Below are positions 11,701 to 24,568 of a DNA stretch of 64,000 nucleotides, in pieces. The notes under the pieces are model-generated. The model was not told the origin of the DNA. It saw only the letters and a program-made list of their open reading frames with translations, and ran no database searches. The DNA is from Amoebophrya sp. A120 (lineage: Eukaryota; Sar; Dinophyceae; Syndiniales; Amoebophryaceae). Both the position numbers and the translations under genes were made by a program. The stretch lies in contig CAJINV010000003.1 of the NCBI GenBank assembly GCA_905178155.1, positions 2,437,065-2,501,064 of the forward strand, given 5' to 3'. Numbering within the stretch: position 1 is the stretch's first letter; each line of letters starts with the position of its first letter.

Positions 11701-13470
11701 ACGAGCTGATCACCGCCGTGTCGCCGCCGCAAGACAAAGCAGCGTGGTGCTGCACCTATACTTCATTTGACCCGACGGCCGCTCCACCTCCACTTCAGCT
11801 CCCCGCCGGCGCTCCACAAAACACACAACCGACACATTATGTCGGTTGCTGCTAGGGCGCCAGATTGCAAATGGAATCGAGAGGCGGCGTGGCACGGGGG
11901 CCCGTTGCTGGTTGTTAAGTACTTATATGGCCTGCTCAACTGTGACAATCTATCTCAAGTGTGACGGAGTGGTGCAACTGCTTTGTGAAGAGGGTGTTCT
12001 ATTTTTTAGCGATACGTCGACTGACGAATCGGAATGACAGATCCGCTCACCTTGAGCTGGTTTGCAAGCCGTGACAAACCTGTCGCGCAGAACGCTTAGG
12101 CTGCTCTTGCAGAACGGGTGTACCCTGTCACTTTTGACAGTGTTTCAGCTGCACAGGGTATAGTACCCATGGGTGCTCGGGGTTTCGGGCTCCAAGAGGA
12201 CGAGATTGGACTGCTTATTTTATTTTCTTATTTTCAAATGACTTACTTTGACTTTCACTTTACACATTGATTTCGATATGCAAACTTCTATTTCGACAAT
12301 CTAACAGCACCCAACTTCTGACGTTTTATTTTTCATTTTTCTGCATTAAATCTGAAGATTTTAATTTCCCTCGGTCTTTTCGTTTCTTATTCTTTGTAGA
12401 AGTATCTCTGGTATGATCTAAAAAATCAAAATTTTGTTTCCGAAAATTGAACCTTTTTGTAAAAAGTGAAGAATTGCCTTACGTATCAACTCTGCATTAC
12501 CCTCCTGTTTAGTGGATCTTCTAGCTTTTGAGTGTCAGCACCATTAAGTATTCTTCCTTGAATTTTGTAACCAAAGCACAGATTGCGATGCCATTGCTAC
12601 TTATGCTTATCCGAGGACTCATGATTGATGCAGATGCGAGCAGGGTGCGCAAATCAAATACTTCGACTGCTTCCACCATCTGAACAGTGTGCGTTGGTCT
12701 ACTGTTGACTTACTTACTCGCAAGAAGATCTTGGTCCTACAATTTTGCTTTGACAAGCTTGCGCTACGCACCTTGTCATGTGGTTTGGTATGTTCTTTTC
12801 CGCGCTTCCGTGAAATTTAATCTCGGGAAGGTGGACGTGCCTTGGGGCACAGCTATGTAGTGACTGCGCATACAAAGCGATCGATTGTCCTCGATCCGCA
12901 CGTAAGCCGGCCGCGTCCGTGGCATCAGCAGATCATGCCATCAAGACCGAAAATATTTATACCGAAAACATACAAAATCAAAATCCAGTGTGTCGGTAAC
13001 ATAACAACTTCTTCTGCAGTTCCGGATCTGCACGACAGTGAGTTTCATATGATGTCACTCCTCAGCGCGACTGCACTGCTAAAATGCTTACGCATAGATA
13101 TCAGTTTCAGTTCATCGATATAGAGAAGTTGTGACATCGGGCCGAAGACGAGAAAAAATCAGGATCGCCATCTTGTTTTTTCCCAGGCCCGAAACCACTC
13201 GGATTTGAGTCCGGTTAGAATCGAGGGATGTACCTACTATGGATCGTAACCGTAAGCAAAGTATGTAAAAGATGAAGTAAAAAGAAACAAATTGCCAAGT
13301 GTAAGTAAGTATACTACGACGGACGAGGTAATAAAAACTGTGTTACGAGCGTCGAGCCCTTCGTCGAGAGAGAGCAGTACTTAAGAATGAAAATGGCGCT
13401 TTAGCGCTCGCCCGGTCGCGGCACGAGGAATCTCTTTGAATTGCGAGCGGAAGTGGCGTTTTCCGTGACA
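8788..13470. other. Gene-poor region of 4.7 kb
   Basis: No convincing coding sequence on either strand: frames are short, lack recognisable motifs and have no supporting splice signals. It is AT-rich in 8800-9100 and 12200-12500. A GC-rich island at about 10800-11200 contains a possible structured RNA at 10803-10882. Another short inverted repeat (CTGTCACTTTTGACAG) is near 12130. GTAAGTAAGT-like strings occur near 9746 and 13302. It may include untranslated exons of the neighbouring genes. Confidence 0.5.
10803..10882. ncRNA. Possible structured RNA (four-way junction)
   Basis: An outer stem of 10 bp pairs 10803-10812 with 10873-10882 (one G-U pair). It encloses three hairpins: CGGC/GCCG at 10813-10816 and 10826-10829; CTGCAC/GTGCAG at 10833-10838 and 10842-10847 with an AAA loop; and GGGGTCG/CGACCCC at 10852-10858 and 10861-10867 with a very short loop. 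The size and cloverleaf outline recall a tRNA, but the hairpin loops are far too short for anticodon and T loops, so it is not a normal tRNA. Either strand could be transcribed. The GC-rich flank to about 11200 has further pairing potential. Function unknown. Confidence 0.3.
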
Positions 13471-16183
13471 ATGAGGACCGCGACCGAAACCGATCAGTGG
13501 ACCAGCATGCTTCTCCAAGCCACGGGATCAGCGTCTGCAGCTCCACCCGACGGCGCAGCGGGGGTTTCCGGGAGCTCCGACGAGGACGTGCTGGAGGCTA
13601 TCACAACAATCTACGTATCCACCCCTGCCCATAATTCGTCGTACCCAAAACAAAATGTAGTGTTTCATTTTCACCTTTCTTGTTGTGTGGGTAAGGGTAT
13701 CATTGGGAAAGCACATGCACAGACTTTGAGAAAGCCGTAGTTTTTGTTCTAGTGTACTAGAAAAGGTGCTTGTTTTCAATATCGGGCACCGCGTGTGGGC
13801 AGGGGGACGATTTTTCTTTTCGATACTGGCACTGGTGGCTTTGTGTGAAGAGCACGCACTTCTTCTTACCACGACCGCACTCGTGTGCCTGTTCGCCTAC
13901 CTGTTCCTCCGGCTGGCCTCGGCGTTTCCCCGGGCCCTGGCCGTATTTGTGGCCTGTTACGCGGTCTGGTTCGTGACACGGTTCTGCCTCCTCAAGGAGA
14001 CCGGCGAGGACCGCGGAGAGTTTGTGATCGTGTTGGAGGAGCATTTCTCCGCGGCGTGGGAGCGGTCGCGGGACTGGGTGCGCGCCACCGGAAAAGCCTT
14101 CGGAGCCTGGTTCGTGGTGTTTTTCCCCTTTCTGCACGACCTGGGCACGTTTCTGCGTGATTACGTGGCGCCACCGATTATCGAGTTCCTGCGGAGCGTC
14201 GTGGTTGCGTTTCAAAAATTGCCGTTGGAGACGCAGGCACTGGTGGCCGTCGCCATTGTGCTCTGCCTCTTAACGGTCCAACTGTTTTTCACCGTGCGCA
14301 AGCAGCTCCCGGCCATGCGCCGCAGCGTGCGCGATCTGTCATTGTACCAGTGCGTCTGCGGGGCTGGTTCATCAGCCGGTGGTGCCGACGACGACGAAGA
14401 GTCGGCAAGAACTTCCGACGCGGAAGCAGGACAGGTCGCGATGCAGCGCCGGCGCCAGCTCCTGCGCACGGTGGGCTATCAGCTGACATTTGCAGTCGTC
14501 GCGCCCGTGATCTGGCTCCTCGTTGCCATTCCCTACTTCCCCGACGCGATTGCGATGGCGTGCACGGTGACGTTTCTTCCGCTGCTGCTCAGCTTCGACA
14601 GTTTGGTGTCTGTCGCGTACTCGTGGTCCGCGGGCACCACGCCTTCGAGCGCGCGGACGGTGTTTGCAGCCGACGAGCAACGTGAGCAAGCGGCGAGGAC
14701 CTTTGTCGACAGCAGGAGTAGTGCTCGCCTGCACCAGCTTCATCCGGGACGAATCGTGGCGGGAGCGGCCGCGGCGAATCTGGCGTCTTCTATAACGCAG
14801 GAACAGACGAAGCTGCCGACCTGCCACGCTGGGGAGCTGCTTGCCCTCGTTGCGAACCTTGAGAAAGCAAACAGTTGGGTGGCTTATTGGGCGTTGTGGC
14901 CCCTGCTCTCACTAGCCGAAGCGGTGGTCGAGGGAGCCGAAAGAGCTGCTGGTGCGAGAAGAGGGAATGCGACCTCCGCGGTGACACAGCAGCTACCAGT
15001 GTCGTCTTCAAGTACTAGCCACCTAGCTGTGCGGCTCGTGCTGGTCTTGTCCGTTTGGGCCTCTTTTTACGGTGGCAACACAATGTCGATCCTTTTCGCA
15101 CGGAGCGTGGCGTTTCTTCGACGTGTCTTGACATCCGCCTGGTATGGGGGCAGCAGCGGTGGCTTTTTCAGCAGCAGCGCACCTCATGATGGGGGCTTCC
15201 CTAGCGAGCGATCGAGTGCTTTATTTGCTGGTAGAAGTGGCGCATTTATTGAGGATTTTGACGAAGTAAATCAGGATGTAGAGCAACAAACGCCACGGCT
15301 ATCGCAACAAGTGGGACTGACAGCGGGCCGGGAGTCTCCGGGACTTGTTACTACCACTACACCAGCAGTGGCAGCTGCAGGACAAACCGCTGCAGGTCAA
15401 GCCGCTGCCCCGGCAACATCTCCTAGCCGTGAACAAAGTGAGCCTTTTGCAGCCCGCGTGCGATCCAGCGTCGTGAGCGGTGTACGGACGGGGGCCTTCC
15501 ATCTCTTCACGTCTCTGCAGGCGGAAGCAGGAGGGGGCACTAGCGATTCGAATGTGAAACTCCGGTTGGTGGGAATTTTCGCGGTCTGCGTGCTGGCCTC
15601 GTCCTACATTGCGTACGCGGTACTGTCGTTGTTGGCCCATTTCATCGCGATTCTGGTGTGGTGGGGGGTCGCCTTTGCCAGCAGCAGGAGTGCAAACGAA
15701 GCAACAGAGACTCTAATCGAAATCCGGAGCATTCTCGACAACGTGAGCGCGACAAGGGTCGTCGTGAAGCCAACGGGTGCGCTGGAAGTAAACGGAGTCA
15801 ATGCAAACGTCAAGCCTGCTAAAGTGGCAAGCAAAAGCGCGCAGATCACCGAGCGGGCACTGGAAAGCAGCGCGCGGAGGCTGTGCAGTGTGGTTGAGCA
15901 GGAATTGAGGCGAAAGCTGGGCTTCTGGATCTCCAGTTCGCTGTGGTACCTGTTCTTGATTCGCGTGCCGCTCGTGGGCACGGTGCTGTACGTGTGGACG
16001 CCCTTTTTCCTCCTGGCGTGCTACCTCCTGGGCGACGTCTTCGCCGCGCAACTGACGGAAGCGTGCGGCCCGAGGTGGCGGGCGCACCGCGGAAGTGTGG
16101 GGCAGTCTACCGTCGTCCACGCAACCGACGCAAGTGGCTTGCTCACTCGCCCCATGCTGGCGGGTCCGGCTCCCGAGCGGTGA
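13471..16183 (+). CDS. Large multipass membrane protein, weak TB2/DP1/HVA22 resemblance
   Basis: Exon 1 13471-13656 (MRTATETDQW) and exon 2 13766-16183, joined in phase 0 across a 109-bp GT-AG intron, give 867 aa. Residues 1-62 are polar and acidic. Several hydrophobic helices follow, for example LFAYLFLRLASAF and ALVAVAIVLCLL. A loop rich in Asp/Glu/Ala and Arg comes next, then membrane segments APVIWLLVAIPY and TVTFLPLLLSF. The segment WVAYWALWPLLSLAEAVVEG resembles the YWxxxxxxxLxE signature of TB2/DP1/HVA22 (REEP) endoplasmic-reticulum-shaping proteins, but the rest of the protein is much longer than that family. A second cluster of helices ends the protein. The resemblance is suggestive only. 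Confidence 0.6.
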
Positions 16184-17568
16184 GAGGAGTCCGCGTTTAA
16201 CGAAATTGCTACTACTGCCACGAAAGAAGAATAACTCATTCAACGCTCTGTCTTGCTGTCTTGTTCTTAATCTTATCTTCTTCACAACCTTCGCGTTGAG
16301 ATTCAGAGGACCTACCATCTTGTCCCATCAATCTCTGTTGCATCTCACGAGAAGAACAGGAAGAAGGAGCATACAAAGCGACCGTATGTGCTTCGGTACT
16401 TATGAATGTTGTTGTGTTACCTCGTCGTCGTCGTCCTTCAGAGACTCATGATCAGAAGGGTTTGTTACTGTCATGCCTTCAAAGCAGGACTTGCTTATGC
16501 AAAATCGCACTCGGTCCGCAATAAATTCATACCTCGTTAAACCGTTTTCCAAAAGCTGCAATCTTGCTGTGTTTCGGTTTTTGCCTGCATTGCTGCGAGG
16601 CATTGCAGAAACACTTCTGGGTAGTCAGCTAGTCGAACTTTTTCGTACATCGGATCCAGTAGCGGAAACAACTTGCACTGCCTGGTTATCATGTGATAGA
16701 ACAATCGATAACGATCAACGAGTTAAGATCCGATCCGTGAGTAAGTAAGTATCAGCAGTTCATAGCACAACACGTAGCGACTTGGAGAAAGACGGAATAC
16801 AAATAGGAGATACCCTGCTGCACGAAAAAGCTCTGTGCGTGAAGGATCAATAGAGTTGTGAAACAGTATAGACGATCATCAGCATGATCCACGACCATTG
16901 CTAGCTAGATTTAGTAAACGTACAAGGGAACGCCGCAACGGCAAAGAGTGCAAACTTGGTTCGTTCTATACATATAATTACATAGCACCCACGATACGAT
17001 CAAAAATAGATGTAATGAGGTCAGGAACGTTCTATCCTAGTAGTGTCCTCTCCTGGACAGTGGACAGTCTTATTTCTTTTTTGTAGCGCATATTCCAATG
17101 CGACTGCACGCATTCGTAATAGACGGCAAATCAATCTTTGACTTTTACAGGCGACAAAGGTAACTAGCAAGGAAGCAAAAAGGAAAAGCTCGACGAATCA
17201 ATACTAAAAAGACGACGTGTATGGATAAATCTTCGATAGTCATGAAGCTTATGAAGCTTCGAGATTGAAGACACTCGCTCCCTACCACGATATTAAGAGC
17301 CCTTCGAGATCGATATCTATTGAGACTTCTATTATTTCTGTACTGTTTCACCCCAGATAGCGACATTACTTACTTATTTATAACTTGTACCTTCATTGAC
17401 GGGTGCCGTACGCCCTACAAGTACAAACGTATCCTATAAACCTAATCGAAACTAAGGATTTATTGTGCAGATATTCATCCTTTTTGAAGTTTCCGTTTCC
17501 CTCCACCCCTACAGAGAAACTTGTTGTTTCGCAGTGAAGAACTTTCGAAGTAGACCCTCTTGTCCAGC
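16184..17568. other. Intergenic region
   Basis: About 1.4 kb without a recognisable gene. A GTGAGTAAGTAAGT string occurs at about 16737-16750. Short frames here show no domain and no paired splice sites. Confidence 0.5.
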
Positions 17569-20500
17569 ATGGCGAGGGGTAATAATTTCAATAAAGGTGC
17601 GCCGTCCTCGAGGGGGGACACGACTGGGGACCACCGTCCGAGGCAACCCTCCCAAAGGCGGAGTCGAGGCAGGGGTGGTGAACGCGATACCCGACACAAC
17701 AATCGGCCTAGATCTTCCCGAGACGAACGCCGCCGGGAATCGGTACTTCACCATGAGTTCACTTATAGAACATTGAAAAAATGCACACCCAGGCGGCCGA
17801 TAGATGGTCGCGCATATTCTCTTGAAATGACATGACGCTGAGCAGATGTATCTCTGTGTAGAAGCACGAATGCTTTTTTTAGGTGGGAAACAAAGCCATA
17901 CGTTGTTCTACTGACGTGAAGTTGTAGCTGAAAAATGCAGAGTTCCTGAAAGTGGAACTGCTTGTGCGATTATCACGAAATTCAAATTTATCACCTGGCT
18001 AGGTTGCTCGGAGGCACCACCGTAGCCGTAGCCACGAACGAAACAATCGAGACGACCACAGCGGACGGGATCGGCAACAGCACCGTGCCCAGGATAAAAA
18101 TGACCGTCAGCCGGACCCCCGCGACGACCAACGTGGACGAGGGCGGCCGCGTGACAACAGATCTACTAGGAACCAGGAATCGTCGCGTATCATCGAGGAC
18201 ATCAAACAAGAACACGACTTCATGACCCAGCGCGGAGGTCGGCGGCAAGTAGGAAGAGGTTTGCACCAGGAGGGTCGTGAGGAGCAGCTTCATCAAGAGC
18301 CACGCCGGAACAGTCGTGCAGATGAAGGGATGAACTATAGTATCGAGCAGGGCAACGGCAAGGGTTTGCTGGAAAATGTTGCGAACATGCTGCAGATGAC
18401 TTCGGAACAGCAGTACGGTCGTGATCGTCGCCGCGCCGACGGCGGTGAGGAGCATCGAGGACGTGGACGGGACCGAAAATCTTCCAGAGAGCAGAGGAAG
18501 CGTGAACAAGATCTGGCGTCTTACAACGGTTCGGAACAGCATCAGCAGGTGGAGGAAAAAACCTACACGAAGAAAAATCCCAACAAAATCCCTTTGGGAG
18601 CAGGAGGTGGGAGCAAAAACCACAAGCGCGAACGGAGGCGCCACGAGGATGAAAACAATGAGAACCATTCCTCGCGGAACGTCTCAGCGAAACAGTTCAA
18701 GATGTCCTCGGAGAATCCAAATAACATCCCGCTAGGAGGAGGAAATCATACCAGCAAGCGCGTCGTGCCAGGAGGTAAAAAAGATTCTCCCCGCAAGAAG
18801 CGCAGGTACGATAATCCGAACGACATTCCGCTGGGATCTCCGAAGCACAGTTTCCTGTCTTTGCCTCCGCCACGGGCCTCCGCAGCAATGGCGTCCGCGC
18901 CAGAACTCCCGGTTCCCGACGCGGAATGTGATGCCAATAAACTTGGGTCGCACACGAGGTTGGATGGAAGCAATTCGCTGCTTTCAGGGGAGGAGCCGCG
19001 GTACTTATTCTTTTTGTTTAACCTAACTGTCATTTCATGTCGATCTTGGCATGTGTTAATCATCTCTGTTTCTTGATGTTAGTTTTGTATCGCTGAAGAT
19101 GTGGGAGTGGGATCCATCATCTGACTGCTTGTGTTTATTCGAACTGGTATCTTCATTCTTTTTGTCGTGTAGTCAAATGAACATGAATTCAGGATGCGTG
19201 CAATGGACACTGACAACCTCGACGGGGAGCGGCGTAGTCACTTGTTACTTGGCGGAAGCAATCCGACTTCGTCTGTCAACCACGAAAACATTGAAGATTT
19301 TCCCAGTATTACAAATACAAGTGAGGATTACGTATACGACTACACACATGGCAAAGCAGATGCAGGTTGCGACATGCGTTTGCTGCACAACTCGGACGGT
19401 GAGCCCATATCGGGTCTCAGCGCAGCAGCTGCTACTTCCGGGGGATATTATCCCGATCCCGATCCGTTTTCTGCGTTCTCGAATGTGGAACTTTATTCTG
19501 AAAAGCGTAACCATGACGACAACCCTGGTGTTGACCAAGACCAGAAAAAAATCCAGTGCGCCGTGGGTTCTACTTCTCAACTACCCGGCAGCAAGAACGT
19601 GGGGCACGTAGAAGATCGCAAGCGCGGACCTTCGCCGCAAAAGGAGCAGGGAACGAAAAAGTTCAAACTGAAGAAGCGAAAAATCACCGGGAAGTTGACG
19701 GTGAAGGATGAGAAAAAGCAAACAAACTTTGAAGGAGGTGGGAAATTATCCAAATCAACAAGTAGCGCAGGACGAGTTCTCGCTGGAGCCGGAGTGCAGT
19801 TGAGTCGTCAACATGACCAACAGCGAGACCGGCTTGCCCCCGCAGACTTCCTTATCCTTAAGACATTTGGCGGTCGGCGTTTGTTGAATACGCAGGATGT
19901 CGATGACGTTGAGTTTTTGAAGCTGCAGAACCTGTCCAAGGCGGAATTCCAGAAAAAGCTGAACGAGATCAAAATGAGGGTGCGAAAGCGGTACCGGGAA
20001 GAGCAGCGTGGTCCGAAAATAAAACCGCTAATTAAGCCGGGCATGCAAGGGACGATCTGGCTCAAGACCAAGATCGACAATGGATTGGTGGAAAAGATTC
20101 CGTTATATCATTGCACGGCAAATGCAGACGGTTCGATCGACGACGACGATGTGGAGTGGGAAGCGGCGACGTCCGAAGCCCAGCGACTGTTGCGCATAGT
20201 CGTGCGGGATCCCAATTGGGAGTCGCCACGACAGCCTGCTGTTGAGCGGGGGCCTGGTTGTAAGCATGCAGAAGAAAAAACAGCGAAGGATGATGATGAA
20301 AGCCGCCCCGAGGTGGACGAACAATTGGCGGAAGAAGCCGGGGGAGGTTCGGAAGAAGATCGCGCTTTCCACGCGGAAGTCCGCACGCCAGAAGAAGCAG
20401 AGCCGAATCTACTTCAAGACGACCCTACCACGACGGAAGCCAATGCTACTCCGGATGAAGAAGACGACAATAAAGTGGACGATGAAACTGGGTTTGTGAT

Positions 20501-23500
20501 TTCCGACAGCGAATTGCTGTACATACTGAACATGTACAGCGAAGGCACGACGTCGTCCCAAATTGGAAATAACGCTGAAGTGTATTTCCAGCCGCTTTAT
20601 AATTCTGCGGAGAAGGAAGAAGATGAAAATAAACAGAGCGGGATAATTGATATGCGATTCCCCCCGTCGTCCCCCCCGCCCGTAGGACTCGAAGAGGTGG
20701 CTGCAACAGGACATGACAGTTGTGCGAGCCTGGAACAAAAATCAGTTGTCCACGACGAGGCAGCTGATGCTCCAACATGCACAATCTCTTCAACAGCGCC
20801 GTGCGCCGCACCGCCTGTCCGCTCGGAAGGTTTTTCGCAGGGGACAGTCAACGCGGATCCGGACCAGGAAGCAGCCATCAAGACGCTCCAGTACTACTAC
20901 ACGCGTGAGCAGCAGCGCTGGCGGCAGTCGCTTGGTATCACGAAGAACATGCTGGCCGGCCGCTACGTGGGGAAGACGGAGTGCACGTTGCTGCTGCATA
21001 ATTACCTGCCTTTCTACTGGAGCAACCTGCGATTTGAGCGCGACGCAGCCCGGCGGTGGGGAGAGTACGTGATAAAAACCGTGTTTGACCCCAAAAATCC
21101 AGAGGCCGCCTATGCCGCGGCGGACGAGGATGGCTTCTACGCGACGCACGGAAAGGAGGTCCGCATCTTCCAAGCCGACACCGCAAGCACGGCGGGGCGG
21201 CGGCTGCGCATCCGCGGGAGCAGCGCCTCTCAGGAGGAGCACAAACAGTTCGCGGACGAAGTCGAGCGCTGGATCGAGTTTTACGGTCGGCAGGCCCTGC
21301 TGGAGGTGGCCTTCTACGGGATTCGCAACGACGATGAAATCGAGCCCGACTGGATCTGGGGCAAGTACGAAACACCGACGGCCATTCACTCGACACAAGG
21401 TACTTGTTTTTATAGATCTTCATCTCAAGGCTTGTAATATTATTCTGCCAGATCAAAATCAAATTTTTTCATTTCTGTCGCCGCAACAGTGAATTCCAAG
21501 AGAATCTCGGCCTCCAGTGCTGGAGGGGACGAGGTCATCTAGTATCATGTTGAGAGAACCAGTAGATTCTGTTGCTGTAACACGACTTCGGTCAAGCACG
21601 ACGAGGAACCACGATGAACATCTGTTCTTGATGAACATCTACTTCTCTTCAATCTAAATAACGATGTACAAACAGAAATCCGTCAAGGGCGAAACCAAAC
21701 GGCGGAGCCGGAAACTTTGGCCGACCTGGGAGTTTTGTTGTACGCCTTGGTTCTGGGCCGCGGCGAGGACTTGCCGCTGGACCACGTTCCTCGAAAGTAC
21801 CAGGAACTCTTCCGGCATCCGTTTCCGCAGGAGCGCTTTTTCACCACGTCGAACAAGCACGTGGGGCTCGCGGAGCGCATCAAGCTGCAGTTCCCGCAGT
21901 TGTTCAACTACGGTAGAGATATCGAGTCCCAAGTCATAAAGTCGCCACGTTACGGGTTTGTGGAAGACATGTTTAAGTATAATAATGCGGCCTCGTCGCG
22001 GCAGCGAAGCAGCAGTTCCTGTTCCTCGTGCGCCGAAGGGCGGGACGGAAGCGGGTTCTCCTCGTGCGCCGAAGGAGCTTCCAGTTGCGAGGAGGACGGA
22101 ATGGTGAAGACGACCGAGGAAACTATTAGTAAAGCTGACAAGGGTCAAGAACATGATCTTGCGACCCAGGAAGGAGCGACCAAAATAGTAAACTCCACCA
22201 ACAAGCGCAGTGCGGCGGCTGTGGCGTCGTCCAACGAGGATGCAGTTCCGAAGTTTTCGGCTTTTAGTACTACGGAGACCACAAGCCGGAGCAGCGAGCA
22301 AGTGCGGTTCATTCAGGGCGTGCCACTCAGTGAGAAGCTGTGCAGCGTGGTGGATTTTGACGCCCCGGATGAAAATAAAGATAAAGAAAACGGCCCGAAC
22401 GTCGAGCTGCTGCCGCAGTTCTACACGAAGTTCTCGATGCGCAACCTGCGCGGGTTGGCGCAGGAAGTTGCCCCGACCGGGGTGAGCGAAAAAGACAGTC
22501 TTTTAAGTTTGCAGCGAGGGCGAGAAGGGACGGGATTTTTCTCCAACGGCCTCAGCCCCCACGATCAGAAGCTCGAGGAGAGGCACCACATGTTAATGGG
22601 AGTTGCGGCGGCCCTGCACAAGGTTGTCATGCTGCAGGGTCGCATTCGACCATCTGGTTCATCTTCTTGCGAGGAACAGAAAACGGGCGCGACGGCTGGA
22701 ACGCTTCCGCAGAGGTGGATTCGCGATAAGCTCGCAGGGCAAAAGCAAGCGCTGCATGCCACGAAACAGGAGGAGGATACCCAGGTCGCGGCAATCATCC
22801 AAAAGGAGGAGGTGGTTGTTCCTCCACCGCTGAAGCGTGCCAAAATCATCGTCGAAAACGCCGATGTCGGAGAAGCCACGAAAGGTAATATTAAAGCCGG
22901 CCGTGCGCGCGCGGGTACGGATTATTCTGTGTTCAACAAGGTAGTAGCCCCAGCAGCAAAGAAGGATGAAGCACAAGCACCGAAGAGCAAGCGGCAGCGC
23001 GATCTCGACCTTCAGGAGAGTTTGCAGGTGAGGTTTGCGCCGCTGAACACGCTTGCCAAGGAGGACACCTGGGAGCCGCGGGGGATTCCCGTGGGCGACG
23101 TGAGGGCGGCGTTTCAGCACGTGTACAAGATTTCGCCGGATTTCGACCAGAATACGCAGGCTTTTCGCGAGATGCAGCAGCACCACCCCGAGCAGCAGAC
23201 CACGGGGGCCATCCACCCCCACGTGCGGTCCCTGGTCGAGTTGTGCCTCGTGTTCCCGCGGCTGTTCCGGTTCCGGTTGTCGGACACTGACTTCTCGCAA
23301 ACTTGTGTGCAGGCCCGCCGCCTCCGGCGGGACCCGGGCGGTCTGGTTGTCAAGCGGCTTGCCGCGCTAGACTTGGAGGAGTTTATCAACCACTTCGAGA
23401 GCAAGAACCGCCTGGTCCGGGACGGGGCCTCGCACGACACGCTGATGCAGCTGTGGAAGTACAAGGTACCAGCGGAGGCGCGCCCCTTTGCGTGGCACGC

Positions 23501-24568
23501 GGCGGAGAAGTGTGTGGGGTTGATTTTGAACCTGTGGCGGGAGTCGGCTATGGGCGATCCCTTCGCCGGGGCGATACCCATGCCCGAGATCAAAAGCGTG
23601 GACCACCTGGTTATGCAAGAAAAAAACTGTGTAAAGTGTAAATTTGTGTTGCAGAACATGCAACAGAGTTACGCCTGTCATGCCAGACAGAAATGAAGTC
23701 CTCTACCTCTTTTCATGTGTGTTTTCCCTTACAAGCCACGCATGACAGGTTTTCTCTGCCATGTAGGGCAAATTTGTGATGCTGTTTCTCAAAGAAAGTT
23801 ACACTTACACACTTTTTTTCCTGGATGCTGGTCGCGCTTCTGTCCGGCACGAACGATGACTACTGGGAGGCGGAAAACGACCACATTACGAAGCTCATCG
23901 GCACGCCCCACCCCCCCGCTGCGGCGACCACACTTGCCCTTGCCGCTGCTGCGGAAGGAGGCTCGTTGTACAATAGTGGCGGCGGAGGTCACCACCTCCA
24001 CTCGGCGCACGACGGAAGTCGGGCTGGGCAGGGCTCGACGATGCCGTCTGGAGGTTCTTTTGGTGGGAAGATGTACAACATGCCGATGCACGGCCCGGGC
24101 CACGTGCTGCCGGTGCCTCCGCCTAGTGCCGGTCATCAAGCTCCGCCGTTTGGCGGAAACAAGGGTGGACCAGCACATCATCATCACCCGCAGTTGCACA
24201 TGCACATGCCCCCGCACCACGCGCCCTGCTCCAAGGGGCAACTGCAGTTCCTTCAGCAACAGCAGCAGCAACGATCCTTCGATCAGCAGCTCGGACCGGG
24301 GGGAAAGAACGACGGAGGAGAAGACCGGGATCAGGTTCAGCAAAAGCAGGGCAGTACCTCCGTGGAGGCGCAGAACTACGCGCGTCGGTCCGTGAACAAA
24401 GGAGGCCATATGAACCTGGGTGGAGCAAACTATTTCAATACTCGTCCTCCTCCCGGAATTGTGATGCCCGGAATTATGATGCCCCCGTTCGGCATAGGTT
24501 TCTTTCCGCAGCAGGTGGTTCCACCGCCCAACTTCATGCCGGTGCCCCCGGGCCCCCACCCCCACTAA
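17569..24568 (+). CDS. Large RS/RG-rich protein with three conserved blocks (paralogue A)
   Basis: Exons: 17569-17742, 18003-19000, 19193-21399, 21676-23611 and 23828-24568. The first three junctions are GT-AG; the last gap is an introner. The sum closes at 2016 aa. The N-terminus (MARGNNFNK) is rich in Arg/Ser/Gly/Asp, like RNA-binding or SR-type proteins. A motif NPN-x-IPLG is repeated three times between about 18580 and 18840. Long acidic and lysine-rich linkers follow. Three blocks are shared with the gene at 27145-31560: block 1 (LHNYLPFYWSNLRF, end of exon 3); block 2 (YQELFRHPFPQERFF, start of exon 4); block 3 (FPRLFRF through WHAAEKCVGLILNLW to DHLVALLSG, end of exon 4). The C-terminus is Gly/His/Pro/Met-rich. 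Block 2 faintly recalls a winged-helix or LOTUS-like fold. An RNA-related role is inference; the family is not recognised. Confidence 0.65.
23612..23827. mobile_element. Introner element 2, in paralogue A
   Basis: Element of 216 bp flanked by the exact 5-bp duplication ctggt at 23607-23611 and 23828-23832. The left arm begins TATGCAAGAAAAAAACTGTG; the right arm reversed begins CATCCAGGAAAAAAAGTGTG. The right end is atg rather than the usual ata. Removal with one copy joins DHLV to ALLSGTNDDYW in frame. Confidence 0.85.

Noticed and set aside
21490-21540. Extra mini-exon at 21490-21530 in paralogue A
   Set aside because: It reads as coding for about 15 codons after a good acceptor, but its end phase does not match the next exon, and skipping it gives a continuous frame.
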